A stretch of DNA of 35,116 nucleotides from assembly GCA_025362195.1 (NCBI GenBank), contig JANYHV010000305.1, forward strand, positions 1 through 35,116. The letters are read 5' to 3'. Source of the stretch: Fimbriiglobus sp. GTDB taxonomy: Bacteria; Planctomycetota; Planctomycetia; Gemmatales; Gemmataceae. Both the position numbers and the translations under genes were made by a program. A model generated the notes under the pieces. It saw only the letters and a list, made by a program, of their open reading frames with translations. It ran no database searches and was not told the DNA's origin. Below, in pieces: positions 8,933 to 23,900 of the stretch (its first letter is position 1; the number at the start of each line of letters is the position of its first letter).

Positions 8933-11900
8933 GTGAACCTGACCCGCCGTCTCGCCCGCCGCCCCGGGAACCCACTCCAGGTCGAGCAGCTCGAAGCCCG
9001 CGAGGTGCCGGCCGGCGGACTGTCGGCCTCGGCGATCACCGGCGGCGTCCGCCTGAACCTCGGCGGCCAGCCGGTCGATTTCCTCGGCGACACGGCCCAG
9101 GACGCGACCCGGCTGACGAACTTCTTCGTGGCCGCCGCCGACGGGGCCGCCGGCACGACGGCCGTGTCCGGCAACTTCACCGCCGGCGGGCGGACCGTGG
9201 CCGGGGCGTTCGGCCTGTCGGAATTCGGCGCGCTCACCGGAGTCGCGGTGGTCGCGGCGGACGCGACGGTGCGGCTCGGCGGGGCGGTCGGCGTCCAACT
9301 CGCCGACGCCGACGGCGCGTTCGCGTTCCTCGCCGGCGGCGTGGCCGGGGCGGTCACGGCCGAGGACGCGACCGACGGCGTCGGGGCGTCCGTCGTCGGC
9401 CTGCCCGGGGTGCTCCTCGACACGGCCGGCGGACTGCGGCTCGACTTCAACACGGTCGCCGGGCCGGTCAACAAGTCCGTGAACACGCCGAACGGCCCGG
9501 TCGCGGTCCAGTTCCCCGCCGCCCAGGCCGCCCGCATTGTCGGGCCGGCCGAGTTCCGCGTCGAGACGACGGCCGGCAAGGCGGTCGTCCGCGTGGCCGG
9601 CGATTACGCCCTGACCGAGGTGGCCGGCGGATTGGCCGTGGCCGGCACGAACGTCGGGGCCGAACTGTACGCCAACGGCACCCGCGCCTTGTTGCTCGGC
9701 AGCGCGACCGCCGCGTTCACACTGACCGCGGCCGACGGCTTCAAGCTGACGCCGAGTACGTTCACCGTCGGCGACTTCTCGATCAACCCGCTCGGGTCGC
9801 CGTTCCAGCCGGGGGCGGAACTCTTCCCCGCCGCGAAGCTGGCCAAGGACGCCAAGCTCGGACCGCTCGAATTGAAGGGGGCCGGACTGGTCCTGTCGGC
9901 GCTGCAACTCGGGCCGACCGGCGTGTCGATCATGGCCGGCCTCGGGGCCGACACGGCGACCCTGGCGTTCCAAAAGGCCGGGGCGACCGGGGCCGAACCG
10001 GGCGACCCGGTGAAGATGGACGCGACGGCCCTGGCCGGCACGTTCGAGCTGGCCGGGCCGATCAACGCGGGCACCGGCAAGGTGATCGGGTTTACCGCGT
10101 CCGGCAAGTTTGCCGTGACCGCCGACACCTTTACGTTCGCCGTGCCGAACGTGCTGACCGCCGCGGCGACGATGCTGGCGATCACCTACGACCCCGCGGC
10201 GACCGGCCCGCAACAACTCATCTCGGCCGACACGGTCGCCGTCGAAGTGCCGAAGCTCGGCCTGACCGGGACGTTCGACCCGACCGACGCGACCCCCGGC
10301 CTGGTGATCCGCACCGACGGCTTCGCCTTCGGCGTCGGCACCCTCACCGCCGTCGGCGTCAAGACCGTCGGCCCGATCAGCGTGACCGACCCGTTCGTCC
10401 GGCTGACCGACTTCAACTTCGCCACCGCGACCGGCCTGCACGTCGGCGAGTTCGCCGTCGGGGCGGCGTCGGTCGCCTTGACCGGCACCAAGTTCACCGC
10501 GACCGGGGCGACCGTCGCCGCCGCGGTCGGCTTCGGCAGCACCGGCCGCGTCGAGAGCGTGGCGATCACGGCCGGGACGCTCGACGTGAGCATCGGCGGG
10601 CTGGTCACGCTGGCCGGCACCGACGTGGCCCTGTTCCCCCTGGCGACCGGGACCGCCACCCTGTTCTCGTTCGGGTCGGCGGCCGCGACGCTGTCCGTCG
10701 CCGGGGCCACGCTGACCGGGTCGGCCGGCGCGTTCAGCGTCGCCGCGAACAAGGAAATCATCGGGCCGGCGACCCTGGCCATCGGCGTGACCTTCGGGTC
10801 GGACACCGCGGGCAAGTTGAAGTGGCCGTCGTTCCTGCCGGTCCAACTCCAGTCGGTCACGGTCACCTTCCCCGAGTTCGCGGCCGACCCGCGGCACTTC
10901 ACCATCGACCTGTCCGCGACCATCAACGGGAAGATCGGCCCGGTCGGCGTCTCCGGGAGCGTCAAGAACCTGAGCATCGACCCGTACCGGTTGCGCGACA
11001 ACCGCAACCCGATCGTCGGCCTGACCGACTTCGCGGTCAGCGCCACCGGCAAGCTGTTCGGCGGCGAGATCAGCGGGGGCATCGTCGGCGGGATCGTCAA
11101 GCGCGACGTGGAGGGGAACGTCCTGCCCGACGGCGCGACCGCCTTCAACGACACCGTGTTCTACGCCGGGGTGGACGGCAAGTTCAGCTTCTCGACGCTC
11201 GGCGGGGTCGGCGTGAAGATCGGCTTCAGCGAAAAGGGCCTGCTCCAGGCGTACTTCAGCGCCAGCGTCCCCGGCGGCATCCTGCTCGACCCGCAGACCG
11301 GCCTGGCGATCAACGACTTCCGCGGCGGCGTCACGTTCAACGCCACCCCGTTGCCGGTCGTGGACGACCCCGACGAGTTGAACGCCCCGATCTTCACCCC
11401 GACCTCCCGGCTGACCACCGCGCAGTGGCAGGAGCAGCTCAAGCAGGCCGTCGTCAACCAGGTCTCCGGCGGGAGCCGCGTGTTCACCGTGACCGACGCG
11501 ACCAAGGTGACGGCCTCCGTCGCCGAATTGAACTCGGGGGCGCTCGCCCTCGGCGGCACCCTGGCCGGCCTGTTCGCCGCCGGCAACTACACGGTGACCG
11601 ACGGCGCGGCCCCGGCCACGCCCAACCCGACGACGGTGACCTCGCTGACGGCCGGCAGCCTGTGGGCGGTCCGGTACAAGGGGGCCGTTTACTACGTCGA
11701 GAAGGTCGGGGCCAAGCTCGACGTGACCCTGGCGAAGTTCGCCGTGTCGGACGCCGGCGGCACCCTGGCGGCGGCGCTGGGCAGCGGCGGCACCGTCGCC
11801 GGGTCGGTCGTGACGGCGTTCGCCGCGCACCAGGTCGCGCTCGCGCCGACGGCGGTCGTGACGGTCGTCGTCGGCGGGAGTACCCCGACGAAGTGGAAGA

Positions 11901-14900
11901 TCGTGGACGGCGACCGCGACTACTTCGTCACCGTCCGCGGCACCGAATTGTCGGTCACGAGTTCGGGCGGCACCTACGGCGACATGGACAAGGTCGTCCG
12001 CATCGAGGCCGGGGCGACGCTGTTCAACCGGTACGCGACCGAGAACGCGTTCAAGGCCGACGTCGACATCATCATCACGACCGACGGCAAGTTCGTCATC
12101 GACGCGCTGGCGACCGTCGGCACCAAGGTGACGTTCGGCCTGAAGCTTTACGCCGACCTGTCGCCGCTGACCCAACCGGGCAACACGAACCCGCTGCAAC
12201 TGGTCATGCTGGCCCAGTTCCCGGCCCCCGGTCCGGGCGCGGTCGCCGCGCCGCTGGCCACGATCAAGGGCAAGGCGAAGTTCGAATTCTTCTCCGGCGA
12301 CCGCCCGGTCAATCCGACCGTGGACGCCTTCGACACCTTCCGGTTCACGATCCTGGGGTCGGCCGAGGTCGGCACCGAGCAGACGCCGAAGCTCGTCATC
12401 GCCGGCGACCCGGCCGGCACCGGGGACGACAAGTTCGCCCGCGTGATGCTGACCATCGGTACCGCCCCCGGCTCGACCAAGGTCGAGTTGGAGGTGTCCG
12501 GCAAGCTGACGATGGAGGGCGGCGCGCTCGGAAGCAAGTTCCTGTCCGCGTCGGCCGCCGAAGTGAACGTGGCCGGCAAACTCGTCTTCAAGAAGGACGA
12601 CGGCTCCGCACTCCAAGTCTACGGGGCGATGGTGATCCAGTTCGCGGCCGGGCTGACCGGGCCGAAGTTCCTCGAAGACGCCGGACTCACCGCCAGCGGC
12701 GACTTCCTCCTCGGCTTCAACAGCACGAGCGTCGCCAAGACGATCGAACTCACCCTGCCCGGCCTGCCGGCCCAGACGATCGTCCTCGACGCGGCGTCGC
12801 TCGTGCTGCAAATCTCGGGCAGCCTGACCCTGGGCGGCACGAAGCTCGGCGTCGGGGCCAACCTGCAGTTCGACGGCGTCGCCGCCGTCCGCATCGCCGT
12901 GGACGTGAACCCGCCGGTCCTCGGCGAACTCGACCCGACCGTCCACGGCGACGGCGGCGTCGATATCGACGTGTTCGTCTCCGGCCGGCTGAGCCTGACC
13001 GCGACCGCCGGCAACAGCAACTTCAGCCTGTTCACTCTCGACGCGACCGGCCTGTTCGCGGCCCGGGACTTGGGACTGGAGACCCTCGCCAAGCCGCTGC
13101 CCAAGCTGGCCGCGCGGGTGGACCTCGTGGCCCAGGCCGGGCTGGCCGGCGTCTACCAGTACGCGGGGTCGGCGCAACTGCTGATGAACACCCTCGGCAG
13201 TGAGTTCGTCTACGTCATCCCGGCCCGGCTCCAGGACAAGTTGAAGGAGATCGAGGCCAAGCGGCGCGGCGTCAGCCCGGGGTCGGTCACCCTGCCGTCG
13301 CTGCCGGTGCTGTTGAACGCCGACGGCACGACCTCGGTGGCGATCCGCGTGCCGGCCGCCCCGCCGGCCTTCCACGGCGCGACCTACGCGGCCGGGCCGT
13401 ACTTCCTCGTCGAGTTCGGCGACCCCGAGTCGAGCGCCTCCGGGCAGCACCTCAACGGCAAACTCGACGTGAGCCTGACCGTCCTGAACGCCTTCAAGCT
13501 GTCCGGCGACTTGCGGTTGCTCGTCTCGTCGGCCGGGTTCGAGTTGAACGTCGATGCGCAGGCGTCGATCGCCGTCTCGGGGGCCGAGGGGCTGTTCGCC
13601 GCGGAGTTGGCCGGCGTCCTCAAGATCGACGGCAACGGCCTGGTCGGCGCGCTCGGGCTGCGGGTCGCGGCCGCCCTGCCGATCAACGTCACCGGCGTGG
13701 ACATCAACGGCAACCTGACCATCTACATGGGCATCAACACCACGCCGACCGCCGGCACGCTGGTGTTCCAGAACCCGAACGTGAGCGGCCAAAGTCTGGC
13801 GAGCCGGACGATCCAGCCGCAGTCGGTCGAGGTCTACGTCAAGGGCGGGCTGAAGCTCGGCGGGTTCGCCGTGGACGGCTCGTTCCGCCTGTTTGCCGGC
13901 GCGCAAGCGGTCGGGCTGGACGTGGACGCGAACCTCACCCTGTTCGACTTGAACGCCCTGTCGGTGACCGGGTCGGCGGCGATTTACTACGGCGGCCCGG
14001 TCGCCCAGCGCGGGCTGGTCATTAACGCCGCCGTGACCCTCGGCAACGGCCAGACGTTCGGCGTGCCCGGGCTGTTCGAGGTCGGCGGCACACTTCGGCT
14101 GAACGTCGATACGCGGCCGGCGACCGTGTTCGCCCAGGTGGCGATCACCAACCTCAGGGTCAGCCTGCTCGACGCGATCGAGTTCCGCGGCGCGGCCAGC
14201 GTGGTCGTTGGGCTGGACAACACCGTACCGTTCTTCCGCGTCGCGGGCAGCTTCTCGGCCGACTTGTTCGGGGCGTTCGCGGTCAACGCCGCCGGGTTCT
14301 TCGACAGCCGCGGCACCTTCGACATCGACCTGAACGGCCGACTGCGGCTCGGCACGGACGACTTCGGCATCCAGGCCGGGTTCGACCTGTTCGCCAAGAA
14401 GACGGAAGAAATCCCGCTCGACTTCGGCGGCAGTGGGTACGGCCGCGTCCGGGCCTTCGGCATCACCCTCGCGGGGGCCGGCATCGGCGTCGAGTACGAC
14501 GGCCCGACCGAGGGCGGCACTGGTAAGGTGACCGGCCACGCGTCCGTCACCGTCATCGGCATCACCAAGAACGTCGATATCGTTTTGGGGTACATCATGC
14601 TCGGGCCGTTGGCCGACCCGCGGCTCGGCCACCGCCGCAACTCCGACGAGAACAGCCCCATCCTCGACCTGAACGTCGGGGACTTCGGGAACCTCCGCCA
14701 GGTCGGCCTGAACGAGTCGGCCGAGGCGTACCAGATCGAGTCCCTGGGGGCCGGGTCGGTCCGCGGCGAGAAGATCAAGGTCCGGGCGTTCGGCTCGGTC
14801 CAGGTGTTCGACAACATCACGTCGATCGTCGGCGACTTCGGCGGCGGCAAGGACCAGGTCCGCGTCCTGCCGACGGTCGGCACCTACCGCGCCCTCACGC

Positions 14901-17900
14901 TCGACCTCGCCGGCGGGGCCGGCGAAGACTTGCTCATCAACGAGTCGGCGGCCCCCGCCACACTCCGCGGCGGGCTGGGGAACGACATCCTGCTCGGCGG
15001 GTCGGGCAACGACGCGCTGTTCGGCGACGCGGGCGACGACACCCTGGCCGGCGGGGCGGGCATCGACTCCCTGTCCGGCGGGGACGACGACGACACCCTG
15101 TACTGGCAGGCCGGGGCCGGGGCCGACGCCCTGCTCGCCGGCGACGCCGGGACCGACACCCTCGCCGTGACCGGGTCCGACGCGGCCGAGACCTTCGCCC
15201 TCGGGGCGACCGCCGGCAAACTGACCGTGCAACTCACCGGCCCGACGACGGAGGCGGTTTCCGCGACCGTCGAGCGCGTCCGGGTGGACGGCCGCGGCGG
15301 GGCCGACACGGTCACCGTCCCGGCCGGGGTGCTCGCCGGAGTCGGCGTGACGCAGATCGATCTCGACCTCAGCCGCACCCCGGTCGCGCCGACGGGCACC
15401 AAGAACGCCTACGCCGTCGGCTTCCAGGACGACGGCTCGGCCGACACCGTGATCGTCACCGGCACGAGCGGGAACGACACCTTCGCCATCGACGCCGTCC
15501 TCGACGCCGCGGCCGGCGACCGCGTGCGGATGGTCGGGGCCGGCGTCACCGTCAACCTGATCGAGCCGGGGGCCGCGACCGACGTCCTGCGCGTCAACGC
15601 CGGGGCCGGCAACGACGCCTTCACCGTGGCCGGGCCGAACAACGGGTCGGCGTCGTTCGCCGGCAAGCGGGTCAAGATTCAACTCTTCGGCGAGGAGAAC
15701 GACGACACCTTCCGCCTGCCCGTCGGCGGGGCCGACTTCGACGGCGGGACCGGGAGCAACAAGGCCGCGTTCACCGTCGCCGCCGGCGACCCCGCCGCCC
15801 TGACGTTGACCGCGACCGCCGCCACGGCCGGCAGCGGCGTCTCGTCGGCCTACGCCAACCTGGTCGAAGTCGGCGTCGAGGCGTCCGCCGCGGTCGCCCT
15901 GGCCGTGCAGCAGACGCACGCCGCGGCGACCCGCCTGGCGTTCACCGCCCCGGGCAGCACCGTCGCCGTCGCCGGCACGGGCGGCCCGCTGGCCATCACC
16001 TCGACCGGCGGCACGTCCGTCACCCTGGCCGGGACCGGGGCCGGCAAGGCGACGGTCTTCACCGGGACGGCCCTCGGCGGGGACGCACTCACCGTCGGCA
16101 CCGGGCTGCTGTCCGCCGTCGCCGGGTCCGTGGCCGCGACCAACGTCGATGCCGTGATTTACAACGACGCCCTCGACGGCCCGAACCGCACGCTGAGCCT
16201 GACCGGCGGCAACCTCACCGGGACCGGCCTGGGCGGGGCGTTGACGCACGTAAACCCTCGGTCCCTCGAACTGCGGCTGGGCCAGGGCAACGACACGGCC
16301 AACGTCACGGTCGGGGCGTACAAGGTCCGCGTCGCCGACGCCGGCGGGACCGACACGGTCAACGCCACCTTGATCGGCAACGCCGCCGTTACCCCGCTCG
16401 ACTTGACGGCCGCCCTGGTCACGACGGCCGGGGTCGAGACGGTGAACTTCATCAACAGCACGAGCACGACCCCCACCGACTGGAAGCTCGACGCCGGCGT
16501 CCTTACGGCCGGCACGACGAAACTGCTCGACGCCGCGACGGCCGGCACGCTGGCCGTAACGCTGGGACAGGGCACCGGCAACACCGCCTCCGTCCTGCGG
16601 GTCAACCAGGCCACGACCCTCACCGCCCGCGGGACGACGCTCGTGACCGTCGGCGGCCAGAGCGGCGCGGTCCTCGCCACGCTCGACGACGTGACCAAGT
16701 CGCTGACCCTGAACGCGAGCGGCGGCCCCAACACCCTCGCCTTCAACGACACCCTGAGCGCGCCCGGTGTCCACCGGGACCGGGCCTTCACCGCCGGCAC
16801 GGTGACCGGGCCGACGCAACCGGGACTCATCGCCTACGACCCGGCCGCGTTCTCGGGCGTCTCGGTCGCCTTCGGCCCGGCCGACGACGTCGCCACCTTC
16901 GCCGACCCGGCCGGCTACACGGCCGTGACCGGCGGCACCGGCGACGACACCTTCACCGTCTCGGGCGCGGCGGGCACCACCCTCGTCGTCAGCGGCGGGG
17001 TCGGCAACGACAAGCTCACCGTCCAGACCGGGACCGGGGCCGTGAGGTTCAACGGCGGCACGGAGTCGGACGCCGCGGTCTACGACGCCTCGGCGTTCGC
17101 CACGCCGCGGGTCGGCACGTTCAACAACGCAACGGTCGCCGTCACCGGCCTGCCGACGCTAACCCTCGGCGACGGCACCGCGGTCGAACAACTGACCGTC
17201 AAGCTCGGCGGCGGCAACGACGCCTTCGGGATCGACACGAAGTCGTACACCGGGGCCTTCGCCCTCGCGGCCGGCGGCGGCGACGACACGGTCACGGTCA
17301 CCAACGTACCGGGCACCGGCAGCTACGGGCTGGACGGCCAGACCGGGTTCGACACGGTCGTCCTGGTCGTCCAATCCAGTCCGGTCGTGGACCAATTCAA
17401 GGTCGTCGCGCCGACGGCCGAGGTGCTCGTCGTCGATAACACTCGGAACAGCGCCCCGGTCGCCTGGCGGACCCAGGGGACGCAGGTCACGGGCAACGGC
17501 AAGTCCGTCATCGACTCGCAGGGGTCCGACCGCGTCGAGTTCCGGGGCGGGTCGGCCAACTCCGACGCCGTCACCGTCGCCGGGACCGAGGCCGGCCCGC
17601 TCGACGCCGAAGTCAACGGGGACGGCGTCACGACCTTCGAGGGGCTTCAAGTCCTGGTGCCCAACGGCACCGCCGTGAACGCGCTGGGCGTTCTGGCCGC
17701 CGCGGACGGGCTGAACGGGGCGCGGTCGGTGGCCACGACGGCGGACGGCCAGTGGGTCTACGTCGCCGGCACCGGCGAGGCGGCCGGGATCGCCGTGGTC
17801 CGCCGGATCGCGGCCGGGAATGCGTTCACGTCGTACGGGACCTTCGCACTGCCGAACGGCCGGACGCCGACGGCCGTCGCGGTCGCCGCGGCCGGCGGCA

Positions 17901-20900
17901 GCGAGTACCTGTACGCCGCCGCGTTCACGTCCGCACTCCTCCTCGACCTGTACACCTACCGCATTGACGGGTTGACCGGCGGGCTGACGCTGATCGACAC
18001 CCGCTCCGGGTCGTCGTCCGGCACGGCCGCCACGCTGGTCGTCGCCCCGGACGGCAAGAGCCTTTCCGTCGCGGAAGACCCGTCGAGCAACCGCCAATTG
18101 TGGACGTACTCGCGGAGTACGACCACCGGGTTGCTCGCTTACAACCAGCGGCTCAATTCCGGTCAGGGCGTCCCCGCCACCGGCGGCGCGCCGGTCGTCA
18201 GCCCCGACGGCACCGCCGCCTACCTGCCCGACGCGACCAACGGCCGAGTGAGCCTGTACGCCCGCAACACCACGACGGGGGCGTTGACGTATCAGGCCCC
18301 CAACACGCTGGCCGTCGCCGCCGGGGAGCAAGTTCAGGTCGCCGACGGCCTGCTGCTCGTCTACAACCCGACGGCCAAGACGATCACCTACTACGCCCTC
18401 TCCTCCGCCGCGAACGGGTCCCGGCCGACGCGGGTCGCCGGGACGATCACCGGAGTCTCCGGCGGGTACGTCCCGGCCGGCACCACCGGGCTGAAGTACC
18501 GGACCTTCGACTACGACCCGGCCGACGGCGTCCTCGCGGTTCTGACGAAGGACCCGACTGGCCCCGGCACGCAGACCCAGATCAAGACGTACAAGCTCAC
18601 GGGGACGACGTTCGCCGCCGTCGCGACGGTCAACACCTCCGGCCGGTCTTACACGGAGATCGTCCACCGCCACGGGAAAATCGGCGTCGTCGCCGCGTAC
18701 CAGTCGTCCGGGAGCACCTCGTCGTTCGGCCAGTTCGACCTCTACTCCGTGGCCGCGGACGGCACCCTCGGGGTGCGCGTCAGCAACAACTGGGAGTTCC
18801 AGACGACGGACGGCGGGAGTGGCCAGCCGGTCGCCGTGCCGACGATCGCCGTGACGGCGTCCCGGTACAACGCCGACCTGACCGCCGGGGGGGGCGGCAT
18901 CAGCGACGTGTTCGTCGTCGCCCTCGGGACGGCACTCAGCGGCCAGAACGACGCCCCGCCCGCCCCGTTCCGCATCTTCGACACGGCCGGCGCGGTGGTC
19001 AACTCCCAGGTCACCTACTCCGGCCTGCCGCTGGCCGTCGCCGCCCTGCCGACGGGCAAAACCGTCTGGTCGATCGACCGCTTCGGCAGTGTGCGGATGC
19101 TCACCGCGACCGAACTCCGCCCGTACGACGTGTCGAGTTCGGACCGGAACCACTTCCCGCAGAACTCGTTCGCCCTGACCGGCAGCCTGGCCGGGGTCGA
19201 TCGGGTCATCTTGTCCCCGGACGGGAAGTACGTCTACCTGATCGACACGGCCGCCGGTGGGAGCGTCTTCCGCGCGCTGTTGCAAGACACTTACGACGCC
19301 GGCATCGGCCAAATCCCCGGCCCCGACGGCCTGACCTGGCTGGACGGCGGCTTCACCGAGGTGACCGACGCCCAGGTCGGCCTGAACGCCGGCGACCTGG
19401 CGTTCGCCACCGGCAAGGTCTACGCGGTCGGCCCGGACGACGCCAAGGTCGTCATCCTGACCCCGAACCTGGTGCTCAACAACACGCCGATTTTCCTCGG
19501 CGCGGTGACGGTGACCAACGGCGACACCTGGGACGCCGGCAAGGTCGGCTTGCCGGCCGGGGCGACCCCGACCCGGCTCGAAATCAGCGACGACGGCACC
19601 CGCCTGAACATCGCCGACGCGGCCCACAACACCCTGGTGAGGGTCCGCGTCGTCCCAGGCGAAGGCTTCACCGTCGAGGACACCGCCGCCGGCGTGACCG
19701 CGGTCACGGCCCTGCTGCGGTCGGGCAACACGCTGTTCGTCGCCTCGGCCCCGACCGGCGGCGCACTGAGTCGCGTCAGCCGCTACTCGATCGCGGGCAA
19801 CACCCTGACGTTCAGCGACTCGCTGGCCGACGCCGAAGCCCCGGACACGATCGGCCTGGCCGGCGTGCAGTCCCTGGCGTTCGTCGGTGGTACCCTGTTC
19901 GCGGCCGGGGCGACCGACAACGCGGTCGTCGCCATCCCGCTCATCGGCGGGGAACTGCCGACCGTCGGCGGCACCCGCACCGTCCGCGACGGCGACCTCT
20001 CCCCCCGGCCGCTGACGACCGTCTCGGCCGGGACGACCAGCCCGACCGGCCGGTACTGGTACGGCGTGTCGGCGGCCGACGACGCCTTCGTCGTCTACGA
20101 CACCCAGACCGGCACTTCCATCGGCTTCCTCGACGGCGTCGGCGGGGCGACCGGTCTCGACGGCGTGGCCTTCGTCGCCTCGGCCGCGTCCGGCGGCAGT
20201 GACTACGTTTTCGCCCTGTCGCCGCTCGAAGGCAAGCTGACCGTCTTCCTGCGGCCGGCGACCGGCACGACGACCGTCGTGGGGACGTATGCCCTGACCG
20301 AGTTCACCGGCGCGACTGGGATGGCCTACGACGCCGCCCAGGGCCGCCTGTACGTCCTCTCCGGCGGCAACCTGTTCACGTACTCCTTGTTCGGGGCCGA
20401 GACGCCGACGCTGGCGCTGACGACCGCCGTACTCGGGGCCACGTCCGTCTTCACGGCTCAGGGTCGGGTCTACGTCGGCTACGCCGGGACCGGGGTCGTC
20501 CAGCAGTACGGGTCCTTCCCGAACGCCGTGCAGTTCACCCTCGCCGGCCGCACCAACGTCTCGGCCGTGACGGCCACGCCGACGCAACTCTTCGTCGCCG
20601 GGGCCGACGGCAACCTGTGGGTCTTCGCCCGCAACGGCGACGCCACCCCGACGCTGTTGCAGTCCTTCGCCAACGGGGTCCGCGGGGTCCGCGGGCTGCT
20701 CGGGGCGACCGACATCGCCGTCAGCAGTGACGGCCGGTTCGTCTTCGTCTCCGGCAAGACCGACGGCGCGGTCGCCGTGTTCGGCCTGGTCGGCACGGAG
20801 TTCCGCTTCGCCCAACTGGTCCGCGACGGCCGGGCCGGCGCGTCCGGGATCGCCGCTCCCATCGGACTGGCCCTACACGGCACGACCCTCACGGTCACGT

Positions 20901-23900
20901 CGGCCGCGGGGACGGTCGGGGCCGGCGGCTTCGCCCGCTTCACCCTCCCGGACATCGCAGTCAACGCCCAGCCGATCCGCCTCGAAACCCGCTTCACCGG
21001 CGTCGAGACCTTCGCCCTCAATACCGGCTCCCAGGACGACACCGTGCGGGTGACGGTCGCCCCGACTACGGCCGTGCGGACGGTCACGATTGACACCGGG
21101 GCGGGGGCCGACACGGTCGCCCTGTCCGACCTCGGGCCGGACTCGCCCGGCGGCTTCACGGTGATCCTCGGCGGCGGCAACGACACCGCGACCGTCAACC
21201 AGACCGTCGCCCGGCCGAACGCCCGCGACCTGACCCTGACGACCGGCACCGGCACCGACGCCGTGTCGATCCTGGCCCTCGGGGCCGGGACGGCGGCGAC
21301 CGTCAACGTGAACGCCGGCGGGGTCGAAATCGAAACCGTGCGGGTCCGCGGGGTCGGCCTGGCTGCCCTCGCCACGCTGGCCGTGAACGGCGACGTGGTG
21401 ACCAGGTCCGGGGCGACCTTCGCCGGCGACGCCCTCTTCTACGACCCCAGCGACGGCTCCGCGTCGGTCACCCCGGCGGGGGCCGGGACCACGGGGAGCG
21501 TGACGTTGCCCGGCTTCGGGCCGACGACGTTCACCGGGTTGAACAAGACCGGAGCGAACCAGCAGGTGTTCCTCCAGGCCCCGCCGCGGCCGGTCGTCGC
21601 GGCCGCCCCCACCACGATCAACGAGGGCGACGGCGTCACGCTGAGCGCGACCGACGCGGCCGGGCTGGCCGGGGTCACCTTCGCCTGGGACTTGAACGGC
21701 GACGGGCTGTTCGACGACGCCACCGGGGCGACCGTGGCGCTCACCTGGTTGCAGCTCAAGAGCCTCGGCATCGACGACGACGGGGCGTACCCGGTCGCCG
21801 TCCGGGCGACCACCAGCCAGAACGCGCAGGCCTTCGGCGGCCAGTCGTTCGCGCTCTCCGGGGACGACGCGGAAACCCTGACGGTACTCAACACCGCCCC
21901 GACGGTCGGGCTGCCGCCGGCCGCGTCCAAGCTCGGGGACGTGTACCGCGTTACCCTGTCGGCGACCGGCGACCCCGGCAACGACCGGGTGACCAAGTGG
22001 ACGATCAGTTGGGGCGACGGCACCCCGGCCGAGGAGTTCGGGGCCGACGCGACCTCCGCCGACCACCGGTTCGCCGCGCCGGGCGACTTCACCGTGACCG
22101 TGCGCGCGTTCGACGAGGACACGGTGACGGGGTACGCCGCCGCCGCGGTCGTCGCGGTCCGGCCGGACCGCCGCGCGGCCACACTCGACGGGCCGTACAC
22201 GATCGCCGAGGGGGACGCCCTGGTCGTCGTCGCCACGCCCGTCGGCACCCCGACGCTTTACAAGTGGGACCTGACCGGGACCGCCGCCCCGGAGTTCACC
22301 ACGACGGACCCGGTGCTGTCGAAGACGTGGGCCCAACTCGTCGCCGCCGGGGTCACGAACGACGGCACCTACGCCGTCCGCCTGACCGTCGAGTACACGG
22401 CCGGCACCGCGACCTACTCGACGACGCTCGACGGTGTGGCGCTCACCGTCACGAACACCGCGCCGACCGGGGTCTTGACCCTCAACACGGCGTCCGCCCC
22501 GGAGGGCAGCGCGGCCGGCGCGGTGACCGTCCGGATCGCCGGGGCCGACGACTTCTCGCCGACCGACAAGGCGAACCTGAGCGTCCGTTACGACTTCGAC
22601 AACAACGGCACCTTCGACACGGCGGCGTCCACGAACTTGACCGCCGCCGTCGCCGTCCCGGCCTCGGTCCTGGCGTCCAGCGGCCCGCGCACCGTCCGCG
22701 CCCGTCTGGCCGACGACCGGGCCTTCCGCGACCTGTTCGCCACGTTCACCGTGACCGACGTGGCCCCGACGGTGACGGCCGTCCCGACCGCCGCGTCGAT
22801 CTCCGAAGGCGCGACCGTCGGCCTGAGGCTGACCGCGACCGACCCGGGGAACGACGCGATCCTCGGCTGGGTCGTCAACTGGGGCGACGGGGTCGTCGAG
22901 CCGTTCGGCGGGGGCAGCCCGTTGAACGTGAGCCACCGCTACCTCGACGGCGCGCCGGGGGCCGGCACGACCTACGCGATCACCGCCACCGCCGCGACCG
23001 CCGAGGCTTCGACGACGGCCCCCACAAGCGTCATCGTCCGCGACGTGGCCCCGACGGTGACCCTGTCGAGCCTGACCCCGACCGTGACCGAGGGCGGGTC
23101 GGCCGCCTACGCCCTGACCGTCGGCGTGATCGACCCGGCCGGCCTGCTCGACCCGGTCAGCGGGTACGCCGTGGCCTGGGGCGACGGCACGATCGACACG
23201 ACCACCGGGGACGTGACCGGGCTGACGCACACGTACGGCCAGGCCGGCACCTACGCCGTCAAGGTCTCGACTTTGACCAACGACGACGGCACGTTCTCCG
23301 ACCCGTCGAACGCCCTGAGCGTCACGGTCGGCAACGCCGCGCCGGTGATTTCGACAACGCAACTCGTCATCCCCGCCCTCGGCCAGGAGAGCGTCAGTGT
23401 CGCCCTGTCGGCCGTCGCGTCGAGCGTGGCGACCGGCACGGAGCCGCTGACTTTCACCTGGGTTGTGACCGGGCCGAACGGCTTCGCCGCCACCCTCGGC
23501 GGCCTCGGGACGGTCGGGCTGGCCGGGCCGGGCGACCCCGCCGGGTTCCAGTACGTCGCCCGCACCGCGGCGGCGTTCACCCCGCCGGACAACGGCGACT
23601 ACGTCGTCACGCTGACCGTGACCGACGACGACGGCGGTACCGCGACCGTGACCCGGACCGTGGCCGTCGCCAACCTGCCGCCGACGGTCACCGCGTTCAC
23701 CGTCCCGGCGACCGGCTTCGAGGGCCAGGCGGTGTCGATGTCCGCCGCCGCGACCGACCCGGCCGGGGCCGCCGACCCGCTCACTTTCGCCTGGGCCATC
23801 GTCAACCGCACGACCGGGGCGACGGTCACCCGGGCCGGGGCGAACGTGTCGTTCACCCCGACCGGCGGGGACTACGCCGTGACCGTCACCGTGTCCGACG

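Noticed and set aside
8845-13203. 1,452-aa plus ORF in an alternative frame of the giant gene
   Set aside because: Arg-rich shadow frame without motifs.
8486-16819. 2,777-aa minus-strand ORF, plus 17159-20815 and 20873-27031 minus ORFs
   Set aside because: Antisense to the giant protein gene; low-complexity R/G/D/V composition typical of GC-rich shadow frames. The plus frame shows coherent domains over 18 kb.
20678-20698. Short repeat ggggtccgcggggtccgcggg in the beta-propeller region
   Set aside because: Two-unit 9-nt repeat, readily explained by GVRGVRG coding and GC bias.
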